From: Bacteroidaceae bacterium
GTDB taxonomy: Bacteria; Bacteroidota; Bacteroidia; Bacteroidales; Bacteroidaceae
NCBI GenBank assembly: GCA_900772575.1
Contig: CAAHEN010000149.1
Location: 1 to 23,089 of the forward strand
Direction of reading: 5' to 3'
DNA length: 23,089 bases
The notes under the pieces are model-generated. The model was not told the origin of the DNA. It did no database searches and saw nothing but the letters and a program-made list of their open reading frames with translations. Every line of letters begins with the position of its first letter. Position 1 is the stretch's first letter. Position numbers and translations under genes: made by a program. Positions 1 through 6,895 of this stretch are shown in pieces.

Positions 1-368
1 CCGAGTATTGGCGTGATGGGGGGCAATTCCACCTTACCGATGCGCCGCAGTGTCTCTTCGACCTGCCGTTGCTTGTAGAATGTCTGCCGCTCATAGGGCA
101 GGCATTGCCATTTGCAGCCGCCGCAGACGCCGAAGTGCTTGCAGAACGGTTCAGCTCGCTCATCGGAGTAGTGGTGGAACTTCACGGCCTCAGCTTCGGC
201 GTAGCTGTGTTTCTTGCGCCGCACCTGCAAGTCGACGATGTCTCCGGGGACGACGTATGGCACGAAGACGGCCATGCCATCGACACGTGCCAGAGCCTTT
301 CCCTCGGCGGCAACATCTGTGATTGTAATATGCTCTAACAGTGGAAGTGGTTTCCTCTTTCTAGCCAT
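1..368 (-). CDS. rlmD: 23S rRNA (uracil-C5) methyltransferase RlmD/RumA family, N-terminal part only
   Basis: Read on the minus strand from an ATG at 368, the frame stays open to the window edge and gives 122 residues; the catalytic SAM domain lies outside. The first ~60 residues look like a TRAM RNA-binding domain (EHITITDVAAEGKALARVDG, then FVPYVVPGD). They are followed by the 4Fe-4S cysteine cluster characteristic of the RlmD/RumA family: Cys76, Cys82 and Cys85 in C-x5-C-GG-C-KWQ. The family makes 5-methyluridine in 23S rRNA (U1939 in E. coli) using S-adenosylmethionine, in the cytoplasm. The start lies 52 bases after the stop of the TPR gene and no promoter box is visible between them, so co-transcription is plausible. 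RlmC- or RlmCD-type specificity cannot be excluded without the C-terminal domain. Confidence 0.87.
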   Translation of the reverse strand, partial: MARKRKPLPLLEHITITDVAAEGKALARVDGMAVFVPYVVPGDIVDLQVRRKKHSYAEAEAVKFHHYSDERAEPFCKHFGVCGGCKWQCLPYERQTFYKQRQVEETLRRIGKVELPPITPIL

Positions 369-420
369 ATGTAGGAGTTCGTGTATAGTATTTTTAGAAA
401 ATCAAACTGTGGGTATACGC

Positions 421-2433
421 TTATCGCGCCTGCTTGAGCAAGGCATAGGCCCGGTAGAGCCCCAGTTCGCCGGCCCGGCTCAGGTTCGCTCTCGCCTCGG
501 CCTTTTTGCCTAGCCGTAGGAATGCGATTCCCCGGTTGTAATAGGCCTCAGGCATCCGCGTATCGGTTTTCAAGGCCCTTGACAGGGCATCAACAGCGGC
601 TGTGGCATCGCCCGTATAGAGGTAGACGCAGCCAAGGGCATAGTCGATGTAACCGTTTGTTGGCGCTTCTGCCGCAGCTGCTTTCAGTTCGGCAAGGGCT
701 GCGGCCATAGTCGCAGCCGGCTGTTCGTTGGCCTGTGGCTGCTTCTCCGCGAGGACAGACTGCTCGGCCGCATATGAGCGGCAAAGCACGGCTGCGCGTT
801 GCAGGTGAATGAGCAGACGCTGTGAGGGGAGGGAGGAGGCCGACGCAGCCTGCTGCAAAGAGGACAGGGCGCTGGCATAGTTATAGGCGTCAGCTTCGGA
901 GACAGAGGCTAGCAAGAGACTGTCTGCACGGTTGAAGCGCCCGGAAGGCAGATTGGGGACGTCGCCGTGTGGCTGGCTTTCGGCCGTTTGCAGTTCGGCA
1001 GAAAAGTAAAGCCGGTTTTGGGGCAACCGTTGTCCCAAGGCGGCAACTTCAGGCATGAAGCCAGAGGAGTGGTACCCGCGTTCGCCTTGTCCGTACTTGA
1101 ACGTCAGTGTGAACGGAGGGAGTGGGCGGGTGTCCGCCTCCTTGTCCTGAACGCGGCCAAAGAGATCCGCGGCCAGCAGACTGCCGATTGACGTCGTTGT
1201 GGAATCCGCCGAACTGTCATCGACGAGCTGCTCATACTGGTCGAGGTCATGCTCGCTGCTGCGTCGGACACGCTTGATGGGACGCCGGCGCTGGCGGGTG
1301 AATGTGATGTCCAGATTGGCGCGGGCGACGACGCTTTCATCGTCGAGTGCGCCGCGTTTGTTCCCCACCCGGCGGCGACATTCGGCGCGGGCGGCATAGC
1401 CGTACAAGAAACCGGGGAACTGGCGTATGAGACGAGTATAGTCCGCAATGGCACCTTGATAGTCGCCCGTCTGCTGGCGCAGTAGAGCGCGGTTGTAAAT
1501 GGCCAGCGTGTTGTCCGGTTCACGGGCTATGACGAAAGAGAAGTCTTCGATGGCCCGGTTGTTCTCACCGACAAGGGCGCGCAGCAAGCCGCGGTTGTAG
1601 TGGGCTACGAAATGCTGGGGCACGAGCTCGATGACTTTGTCGTAGTCGGCAATGGCGGCTCCGAAACGGTTCAGCCCATGGCGGGCGAGTGCCCGAGCCA
1701 AATAGCCCTCATAGTTGCTGGGGCGGCAGGCGATGGCCTTTGTCAAGAAAGAGTCGGCCTGTGCGTAGTCACCCTTGTTGAGGGCATAGCGCCCCTTGAA
1801 TCCCCAAGCGTCGGCATCAGAGGGGTTGCGGGCCAGCAACTTGTCCAGCCAGGCTATGCCGTCGAGGGTGTCTTTTTTCTCCAGGCAGATCTGGGCCTGT
1901 ATGGCATAGGCCCGGTCGAATGCCGGCCATTTCTTCAGGAGCGTGTCCATGTCAGCAGCAGCGGCGTCGTACTCTTTCAACTGTAGATAGCAGAGACCGC
2001 GGTTGTAGCGTGCGCTCTGATCGTCGGGCAATGCCAGGAGCGTGTGCGTGTAGTCTTCGACAGCACCAGCAAAGTTCTCATTGCGGATGCGGCAAAGTCC
2101 ACGCAACTGATAGACCTCGACCTGGTAGGGGTTGATGGCTATGGCCTTGCTACAGTCGGCCTCCGCGCCGCTAAAGTCATCCAAGCAGAATTTGGCATAG
2201 GCCCGATAGTAGTATGGGCGGTTGAGAAAAGGCTTGGCCTCAATGACTTGATTGAAATAGTGTATGGCCGTTAGGTAGTCGTCAGAACCGATGGCACTGC
2301 GTCCCATGAGCAAGACATTGTCCGTGTTGATCTGCGCCATGGCCTGTGCGGCGACCATGGACAAGACGGCTGCGAGCAGGCGCATGCGCCCGCGTGCCTT
2401 GCTTCTGGAATCTGTGCCCGAAAGCCTTGTCAT
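421..2433 (-). CDS. Secreted tetratricopeptide (TPR) repeat protein
   Basis: About 670 residues. An export signal is visible (RMRLLAAVLSMVAAQAMA, cut probably before QIN), so the protein is likely periplasmic. It is followed by about ten tandem TPR-like units of ~34 residues with the usual W/Y-A-F-P spacing (AIHYFNQVIEAKP, AEADCSKAIAINPYQ, AVEDYTHTLLALP, AIADYDKVIELVP, AIADYTRLIRQFP). A basic and acidic low-complexity linker follows (RQRRRPIKRVRRSSEHDLDQ), and then another TPR pair near the C-terminus (AAVDALSRALKTDTRMPEAYYNRGIAFL). I chose the ATG at 2433. A GTG at 2445 gives four more residues, and an ATG at 2385 directly precedes the hydrophobic core and is a good alternative. TPRs are protein-binding scaffolds, so the partner is unknown. 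It sits 128 bases behind def. From memory, a TPR gene next to ruvX and def is common in Bacteroides. Confidence 0.85.
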   Translation of the reverse strand: MTRLSGTDSRSKARGRMRLLAAVLSMVAAQAMAQINTDNVLLMGRSAIGSDDYLTAIHYFNQVIEAKPFLNRPYYYRAYAKFCLDDFSGAEADCSKAIAINPYQVEVYQLRGLCRIRNENFAGAVEDYTHTLLALPDDQSARYNRGLCYLQLKEYDAAAADMDTLLKKWPAFDRAYAIQAQICLEKKDTLDGIAWLDKLLARNPSDADAWGFKGRYALNKGDYAQADSFLTKAIACRPSNYEGYLARALARHGLNRFGAAIADYDKVIELVPQHFVAHYNRGLLRALVGENNRAIEDFSFVIAREPDNTLAIYNRALLRQQTGDYQGAIADYTRLIRQFPGFLYGYAARAECRRRVGNKRGALDDESVVARANLDITFTRQRRRPIKRVRRSSEHDLDQYEQLVDDSSADSTTTSIGSLLAADLFGRVQDKEADTRPLPPFTLTFKYGQGERGYHSSGFMPEVAALGQRLPQNRLYFSAELQTAESQPHGDVPNLPSGRFNRADSLLLASVSEADAYNYASALSSLQQAASASSLPSQRLLIHLQRAAVLCRSYAAEQSVLAEKQPQANEQPAATMAAALAELKAAAAEAPTNGYIDYALGCVYLYTGDATAAVDALSRALKTDTRMPEAYYNRGIAFLRLGKKAEARANLSRAGELGLYRAYALLKQAR

Positions 2434-2573
2434 ATGCTTATTCACGTCTTGTGTCTTAGAATCCCTTCTCGCCAGCTATGCAGGAAGCATTTCTGACGAT
2501 GGCAGGAGTATGCCATGGCGCGTCCTTGTGGTCCAAGCGCTGCCTTATGCTGGGGCTAATTCTTTCCCACTTC

Positions 2574-3131
2574 TCATTTTGCGGTCTTCGTCTTGTAACT
2601 GCAGCGCACCTTACCTTTGAGCAGGGCTGAGAGCTTGCCGCGTATCATCTGTTTGCGCAGTGGCGAAATGCGGTCTATAAACAGGTGCCCGTCTAGGTGG
2701 TCGAACTCATGCTGCATGACGCGGGCCAAGAAGCCTTCGACCCATTCATCGTGCTCTTGGAAATTTTCATCAAGATAGTGAACGTGTACCCGTGTGGCAC
2801 GGCGAACTGGCTCATGTATCCCGGGCAGGCTCAGGCAGCCTTCTTCCATGGACGCGGTTTCGCTAGTGTCCAGTTCCAGTATACGTGGGTTGATGTAGGC
2901 ATGGTTGAAGCCTTCGTATTCCGGGTAGTCGTCTTTCATCACATCGAGTGAGATGACAACGAGGCGGATCGGCATCCCTATTTGAGGTGCTGCCAGACCC
3001 ACGCCGTCTGCATGGGCCATGGTCTCGAACATGTTGTCGATGAGTTGCTTGAGGTCTGGGTATTCAGGCCCTATTTCTTCTGCCTCTTTGCGCAGTACGG
3101 GCGAGCCGTAGGTGTATATGGGTAGGATCAT
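2574..3131 (-). CDS. def: Peptide deformylase
   Basis: 185 residues, the usual length for the family. All three deformylase motifs are intact: GVGLAAPQ at 43-50, EGCLSLPG with metal ligand Cys99, and QHEFDHLDG with His141, catalytic Glu142 and His145. The enzyme removes the formyl group from the N-terminal methionine of new proteins at the ribosome exit, using a ferrous (or other divalent) ion. The start ATG gives the standard N-terminus MILPIYTYGSPVLRKEA. The gene lies 84 bases downstream of ruvX on the same strand and 128 bases upstream of the TPR gene. No promoter box stands out in either gap, so it is probably transcribed with ruvX. Confidence 0.97.
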   Translation of the reverse strand: MILPIYTYGSPVLRKEAEEIGPEYPDLKQLIDNMFETMAHADGVGLAAPQIGMPIRLVVISLDVMKDDYPEYEGFNHAYINPRILELDTSETASMEEGCLSLPGIHEPVRRATRVHVHYLDENFQEHDEWVEGFLARVMQHEFDHLDGHLFIDRISPLRKQMIRGKLSALLKGKVRCSYKTKTAK

Positions 3132-3215
3132 GACTGGATTGATTGAAAATGTGTCGTTTGCGCCACAGTCTTGATGTGAAGTCCGCTGTCTATCGTTGTG
3201 GCAGTCTTGGCCGCG

Positions 3216-3632
3216 TCAAAAGTGGGCGCTGTCCATATAGGATTGCAAGATGATGGTGGCACTTATTTCGTCGACAAGTGCCTTATCCTGCCGGCGTTTC
3301 TTCCCCAAGCCGGCGTCTATCATCGTGCGGTGGGCCAGTACGGAGGTGAAGCGTTCGTCGTGCCTGACGATTTCCAGACCGGGACATTCACGCTGCAAGC
3401 GGGTGATGAACGCCTTGACGCGTTGCTGGTTTTCTGATGGCGAACCGTCACTCTGACGGGGCCACCCGACGATGACGCAGTCTACAGTTTCGCGGTTGAG
3501 GTAGTCTTTAAGAAATGCCATAAGCCCGGCAGTCGCCACTGTAGTGAGGCCGCCGGGTACTATCTTTGAGGGATCGGTGACGGCAATGCCAGTGCGTTTC
3601 TTGCCGTAGTCGATAGCTAAAAGTCTTCCCAT
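3216..3632 (-). CDS. ruvX: Putative pre-16S rRNA nuclease / Holliday junction resolvase, YqgF (RuvX) family
   Basis: 138 residues with an RNase-H-like fold. The N-terminal strand LLAIDYGKKRTGIAVTD carries the first acidic residue. VIVGWP and HDERFTS follow, and the C-terminal helix DKALVDEISATIILQSYM carries the last acidic residues. In E. coli YqgF is essential and matures the 5' end of 16S rRNA; the family was first named for Holliday junction resolution. The frame is open upstream to 3839, but the conserved N-terminus starts at the ATG at 3632, and the extra residues lie over a structured RNA and look non-coding. A TAACTTTG box ends only eight bases before this ATG, so transcripts from it would have almost no leader. 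def follows 84 bases later. Confidence 0.93.
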   Translation of the reverse strand: MGRLLAIDYGKKRTGIAVTDPSKIVPGGLTTVATAGLMAFLKDYLNRETVDCVIVGWPRQSDGSPSENQQRVKAFITRLQRECPGLEIVRHDERFTSVLAHRTMIDAGLGKKRRQDKALVDEISATIILQSYMDSAHF

Positions 3633-3640
3633 GATGTCTG

Positions 3641-3648
3641 CAAAGTTA
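3641..3648 (-). promoter_or_regulatory. Possible Bacteroidetes -7 box (TAACTTTG) before ruvX
   Basis: The minus strand reads TAACTTTG, a full match to the Bacteroidetes -7 consensus TAnnTTTG. No TTG lies 19-21 bases upstream, which weakens the call. Transcription would start about at the ruvX ATG, giving a leaderless or near-leaderless message. Confidence 0.4.
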
Positions 3649-3746
3649 TTCAAAATGCAGGAGATGACGCAGTGCCCGTCTTGAAAAGTGGTTGAGGTTT
3701 CGTCTTTTTTGCAGAAGATGCCACCGGGCAGCTGGCGTTTGGATAC

Positions 3747-3931
3747 AAAAAAGGCTGTACCGATGATGTGATGAAACTCCGAGATAGTAAGTTTTGAGCG
3801 CCCTCCTTGACTTTGTAATCCGACCCTACGCAAGCGCATATCGGCACGCCATTATCAAGGCAAGCATTCTCGGTTTTCTGGTAATTATTGATGAGTATCC
3901 CAATCGAACCGGTACAGCCGTTTTGCTTTGT
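3747..3931 (-). ncRNA. Candidate stand-alone structured small RNA, 6S-like size and shape
   Basis: The 399 bases between ruvX and lysO hold no convincing gene but do hold a nested set of stems, all read on the minus strand. P1 pairs GGCTGTACCG (3919-3910) with CGGTACAGCC (3762-3753), ten perfect pairs, followed directly by six U (3752-3747). Inside a large asymmetric internal loop (about 36 and 16 nt), P2 pairs CCGAGA with UCUCGG. P3 pairs CCUUGA with UCAAGG, and P4 is CCGA/UCGG capped by a UAUGC-GCUU-GCGUA hairpin. A consensus promoter ends at 3937, so the RNA would start near 3931 and be about 185 nt long. A closing stem, a large central bubble and an apical stem at this length resemble 6S RNA, the RNA polymerase decoy. 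The Bacteroidales-1 motif, which has its own promoter and terminator, is an alternative. The class is inference; the promoter and stems are seen directly. Confidence 0.6.
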
Positions 3932-3936
3932 GAGAG

Positions 3937-3967
3937 CAAATGTACAAACTTATATTGTGGGGAGCAA
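3937..3967 (-). promoter_or_regulatory. Bacteroidetes sigma-ABfr-type promoter of the small RNA
   Basis: On the minus strand TTG (3967-3965) is followed after exactly 20 bases by TACATTTG (3944-3937). This matches the consensus TTG-N19-21-TAnnTTTG in every fixed position and is the best promoter in the window. It points into the structured RNA, with an expected start near 3931. Read-through would also supply ruvX. Confidence 0.72.
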
Positions 3968-4031
3968 GCAAATATGGATTTTTTTCGTCATGAGGGATTA
4001 TTATTTCTTCTTGGATGCGCGTGTAAGGGTA

Positions 4032-4646
4032 CTAGCAGAACAATGGTACCAATAGTGGAACGCTCATATCCAGCAAGATACCGTTGATGACGGCCACAGC
4101 CAGCCATTCTCGGCCTGAGACGCTGAGGATGGCGGGCAGGGTTACGTCGGCGGTGGTGGCTCCCCCTACGGCAATGGGGGCAATCGGCCCGAAAAACTTG
4201 TGCCACAACGGTGCTCCGATGAGTGCTGCCAGTTCGCGGAAAATGTTGGATAGCAGGGCAATCGTACCAAGTTCGGCTGCGGCCTGCATACCGATGCTGC
4301 TGGCTTTCAACTGCGTGATGATGATGGAAGACAAGGAATAGTAGCCCATTCCACACCCGACGGCGATGCAGTCAGCCGCGCTCCAGCGCGATACAATCCA
4401 TGCGACGGGGGCTGAAAAGATGATGGTGCCGGCGAGGGTAGAGAGTGGGATGAGGAGCAGCTGCGGGCGAAGCGAGCGGCGTATGGCCCCCAGTTCGTCG
4501 CTGCACCCGATGCCCAGCCCCACTTGCAGCATAAGCAGGCAGAGTAGAGCGGTCATTATCCAGTCGGGTATCTTGATGTCGCCGCAGACATAGCCAAGGG
4601 CCGTTCCGGCAGCGAAGAATGCCAATGCGATCAGACTCCCCCTCAT
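4032..4646 (-). CDS. lysO: Lysine exporter LysO, C-terminal part (split gene)
   Basis: 204 residues, very hydrophobic, with about six membrane helices (GSLIALAFFAAGTALGY, WIMTALLCLLMLQVGLGIG, LLLIPLSTLAGTIIF, a GCGMGYYSLSSIIIT stretch, and a terminal WLAVAVINGILLDMSVPLLVPL). The text matches the DUF340/LysO (YbjE) family, which exports L-lysine and toxic analogues such as thialysine across the inner membrane in E. coli. E. coli LysO is one chain of ~299 residues. Here the N-terminal 93 residues are encoded separately just upstream, and together the two parts give 297. The ATG at 4646 overlaps the preceding stop as ATGA, so translation is probably coupled. No terminator was seen after the stop. 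Assembly of the two chains into one transporter is inference. Confidence 0.85.
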   Translation of the reverse strand: MRGSLIALAFFAAGTALGYVCGDIKIPDWIMTALLCLLMLQVGLGIGCSDELGAIRRSLRPQLLLIPLSTLAGTIIFSAPVAWIVSRWSAADCIAVGCGMGYYSLSSIIITQLKASSIGMQAAAELGTIALLSNIFRELAALIGAPLWHKFFGPIAPIAVGGATTADVTLPAILSVSGREWLAVAVINGILLDMSVPLLVPLFC

Positions 4647-4924
4647 GCTGTCGCCTTTTTCCTTTTGTATAGCCATCGCCACACTCCTGCCGCCATCACT
4701 GCACTGCCCAGTGTGGCGCAGCCGCCGATGAGCAGCGCTTGGCCGCCCAGACTTGGCAGGTTGGCAATGAGTTGCTTGTCACCGCCTATGGTGAGCCCAA
4801 GCATGAACAGCATGACGCTGACAGTCAAGGATGCTGAGTGGCTGGCACGACGCAGGCTGCGGCTGTGGCGTAAGCGGTAGCCCACGATGCCTCCTGCAAT
4901 GCAGAAAAGTATAATGTAATACAT
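4643..4924 (-). CDS. lysO: Lysine exporter LysO, N-terminal part (split gene)
   Basis: 93 residues with three predicted membrane helices (YYIILFCIAGGIVGYRL, SLTVSVMLFMLGLTIGG, ALLIGGCATLGSAVMAAGVW). The basic segment RHSRSLRRASHSAS lies between the first two, and GLTIGGDKQLIANLPSLG is the family's conserved region. It corresponds to the first third of E. coli LysO (YbjE). The start at 4924 is chosen because the helix begins immediately after it; the frame is open 48 bases further upstream, but that stretch contains the promoter box. The stop overlaps the start of the C-terminal part by four bases (ATGA). I recall the same split arrangement in other Bacteroidales, so this is probably ancestral rather than a recent frameshift. 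Confidence 0.82.
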   Translation of the reverse strand: MYYIILFCIAGGIVGYRLRHSRSLRRASHSASLTVSVMLFMLGLTIGGDKQLIANLPSLGGQALLIGGCATLGSAVMAAGVWRWLYKRKKATA

Positions 4925-4969
4925 GGTGTGCTTGGCGTGTCTGTTTTTTGTATGGACGTTTTCGGGTGG

Positions 4970-4977
4970 CAAAGGTA
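4970..4977 (-). promoter_or_regulatory. Possible -7 box (TACCTTTG) for the split lysO operon
   Basis: The minus strand reads TACCTTTG, a full TAnnTTTG match, 45 bases upstream of the lysO N-part ATG at 4924. The nearest TTG (4994-4992) is only 14 bases upstream of the box rather than 19-21. The location between two divergent operons supports the call. Confidence 0.55.
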
Positions 4978-5135
4978 AGCATTATATCTCTCAACCCGTC
5001 TACAGGAGCCGCACTTTGAACTACGGCGATGCAGAGGGTGTGTTGGGAGAGCGTGCCTGCTCCGCTTTATGGCGCTACAAGGTGATAAAGTGGACGCGCG
5101 ACAGGGAATATGGCAGACGGGTAGATATTTTTTTG

Positions 5136-5143
5136 TAACTTTG
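5136..5143 (+). promoter_or_regulatory. Possible -7 box (TAACTTTG) for the kdsA operon
   Basis: TAACTTTG lies 26 bases before the kdsA ATG, after the run TATTTTTTTG. It matches TAnnTTTG fully, but no TTG sits at the ideal -33 distance. It is the only obvious candidate start for the long plus-strand envelope cluster. Confidence 0.55.
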
Positions 5144-5169
5144 CGGTCATCATATAACAGGAATAAGAC

Positions 5170-5925
5170 ATGAGTCCCATCTTCATAGCTGGGCCCTGCG
5201 TCATTGAATCGGCTGAAACGCTGGATACCGTGGCGCAGGAGCTTGTGCGCATCAAGCACGCTACCGGTATAGACATTATATTTAAGGCCTCGTTCGACAA
5301 GGCCAACCGCACCTCGCTCCGCTCTTACCGTGGCCCGGGCCTTGAACGGGGCTTGCAGATGCTCGATGACGTGAAGCGCAAGCATGGCTTGCGCCTGCTG
5401 ACCGATATCCATGAGAGCTGGCAGGCTGAAGCTGTCGGCCAGGTGGTTGACGTGATTCAGATACCCGCTTTCCTCTGCCGCCAAACCGACCTGCTCGTCA
5501 GCGCCACGCATACCGGGAAGATTGTCAATATCAAAAAGGCCCAGTTCCTCTCGGGCGAGGACATGCGCTACCCTGTGGAGAAATGCCGTGACAGCGGTGC
5601 CCGCGAGGTGTGGCTGACAGAGCGCGGCAACACGTTTGGTTACAATAACCTTGTCGTCGACTTCCGAAACATCCCGACCATGAAGCCACTGGCGGATCGT
5701 GTCATCATGGACTGCACCCACAGTGTGCAGCGTCCTGGGGCTGCGGGCGGCAGCACAGGCGGTGATCGGCGCTACGTTCCCGCAATGGCCTTGGCCGCAA
5801 AGGCTTTCGGTGCCGATGGTTACTTTTTCGAGACGCACCCTAATCCAGACGGCGCCCTGAGTGATGGTCCCAATATGCTGCCTCTTTCAGACTTGGGGCA
5901 GCTTATCAAACAACTTGTTCAATAA
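5170..5925 (+). CDS. kdsA: 3-deoxy-8-phosphooctulonate (KDO-8-P) synthase
   Basis: 251 residues. It condenses phosphoenolpyruvate with D-arabinose 5-phosphate to KDO-8-phosphate, a committed step in the LPS inner core, in the cytoplasm. Family motifs are present: IAGPCVIES at the N-terminus, FKASFDKANRTS (substrate Lys and Asn), DIHE, IPAFLCRQTDLL, LTERG, and DCTHSVQRPGAAGGSTGG. Cys10 in GPCVIES is where metal-independent enzymes such as E. coli KdsA carry Asn. With His in CTHS, Glu in FFETHPNPDGA and the following Asp, it supplies the metal site, so this is the metal-dependent class. The family runs 250-290 residues, so this is a compact member. The arabinose-5-phosphate isomerase gene starts 14 bases later, so substrate maker and user are co-transcribed. 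Confidence 0.97.
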   Translation: MSPIFIAGPCVIESAETLDTVAQELVRIKHATGIDIIFKASFDKANRTSLRSYRGPGLERGLQMLDDVKRKHGLRLLTDIHESWQAEAVGQVVDVIQIPAFLCRQTDLLVSATHTGKIVNIKKAQFLSGEDMRYPVEKCRDSGAREVWLTERGNTFGYNNLVVDFRNIPTMKPLADRVIMDCTHSVQRPGAAGGSTGGDRRYVPAMALAAKAFGADGYFFETHPNPDGALSDGPNMLPLSDLGQLIKQLVQ

Positions 5926-5939
5926 AGACCTTGATCCAA

Positions 5940-6890
5940 ATGAGCAAATGGACAGAAACAGCCATCAAGTGCTTGCACGACGAAGCCGAAGCGCTTCTGG
6001 AATTGATACCGCATATTGATGGCGACTTCGACAAATCCATAGAAATCATACTCGCCTGCAAGGGCAAGTTGATTGTGACCGGTGTGGGAAAAAGTGGGCA
6101 TATCGGCGCCAAGATCGCCGCCACGCTCTCAAGTACCGGCACTCCCAGTTTCTTCATCAATCCGCTTGATGCCTTCCACGGTGACTTGGGCGTCATCATG
6201 GCAGACGATGTAGTGCTCGCCATCTCCAATTCAGGACAGACCGATGAGCTCCTACGTTTCATCCCCTATCTGCAAGAGCACGGCATCCCCATCATTGGCA
6301 TGAGCGGGAATCCCGCCTCCTTGTTGGCTATGCACTCGACGGCCCACCTCAACACGGCCGTCAGCCATGAAGCCTGCCCACTGGGGTTGGCACCAACGTC
6401 GTCGACGACGGCGGCACTGGCCATGGGCGACGCTTTGGCGTGCGCACTGATGGAGGCCCGCCATTTCAAGGCTTCTGATTTTGCGCAGTTCCATCCCGGT
6501 GGCAGCCTTGGCAAACGACTGCTGACAAAGGCCCGCGATGTGATGCGTACAGAAGACTTGCCGGTCATCCCGCCCCAGATGAAACTGGGCGAGGCGGTCA
6601 TTCACGTCAGTCGGGGTCGCCTGGGGCTCTGTGTCGTTGAAGAGGATGGGCGTATCTGTGGCATTATCACAGATGGTGACGTACGACGTGCCATGGAGAC
6701 CTCACAAGACTGCTTCTTCAAGCTCACTGTGGCCGACATCATGTCGCCCCATCCCAAGTGTGTCAATCCCGATACCAAAATCACTGACATCGACACCATA
6801 TTCCAAGCCTACAAGATACATTCCGTTCTTGTCACTGACGGCCACGGACATCTGCTCGGCATTGTCGACTCGTTCAGTACGATGATTTAA
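5940..6890 (+). CDS. kdsD: Arabinose-5-phosphate isomerase (SIS plus two CBS domains)
   Basis: 316 residues. It interconverts D-ribulose 5-phosphate and D-arabinose 5-phosphate, feeding KdsA. The SIS domain (about 30-165) shows GKLIVTGVGKSGHIGAK with Lys51, the FHGDLG loop with His80, SNSGQTDE at 97-103, and LAPTSSTTAALAMGDALA. Two CBS domains follow (about 200-258, including GLCVVEEDGRICGIITDGDVRRAM, and 265-316, including HSVLVTDGHGHLLGIVD). The length and order equal E. coli KdsD/GutQ. I chose ATG 5940 over an in-frame TTG at 5931. It sits 14 bases after kdsA and five bases before the next gene, which fits one operon. The kdsA pairing argues for the KDO role rather than GutQ-like sugar metabolism. 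Confidence 0.96.
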   Translation: MSKWTETAIKCLHDEAEALLELIPHIDGDFDKSIEIILACKGKLIVTGVGKSGHIGAKIAATLSSTGTPSFFINPLDAFHGDLGVIMADDVVLAISNSGQTDELLRFIPYLQEHGIPIIGMSGNPASLLAMHSTAHLNTAVSHEACPLGLAPTSSTTAALAMGDALACALMEARHFKASDFAQFHPGGSLGKRLLTKARDVMRTEDLPVIPPQMKLGEAVIHVSRGRLGLCVVEEDGRICGIITDGDVRRAMETSQDCFFKLTVADIMSPHPKCVNPDTKITDIDTIFQAYKIHSVLVTDGHGHLLGIVDSFSTMI

Positions 6891-6895
6891 GCCAG

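Noticed and set aside
3633..3839. 69-residue N-terminal extension of the ruvX frame
   Set aside because: The conserved YqgF fold starts at the ATG at 3632; the extension lies over the 3' part of the structured RNA and the promoter box and shows no protein family features.
4825..5838. 337-residue minus-strand frame across lysO and antisense to kdsA
   Set aside because: It is antisense to the well-supported kdsA and shares bases with lysO; its composition is that of a mirror frame in GC-rich DNA.
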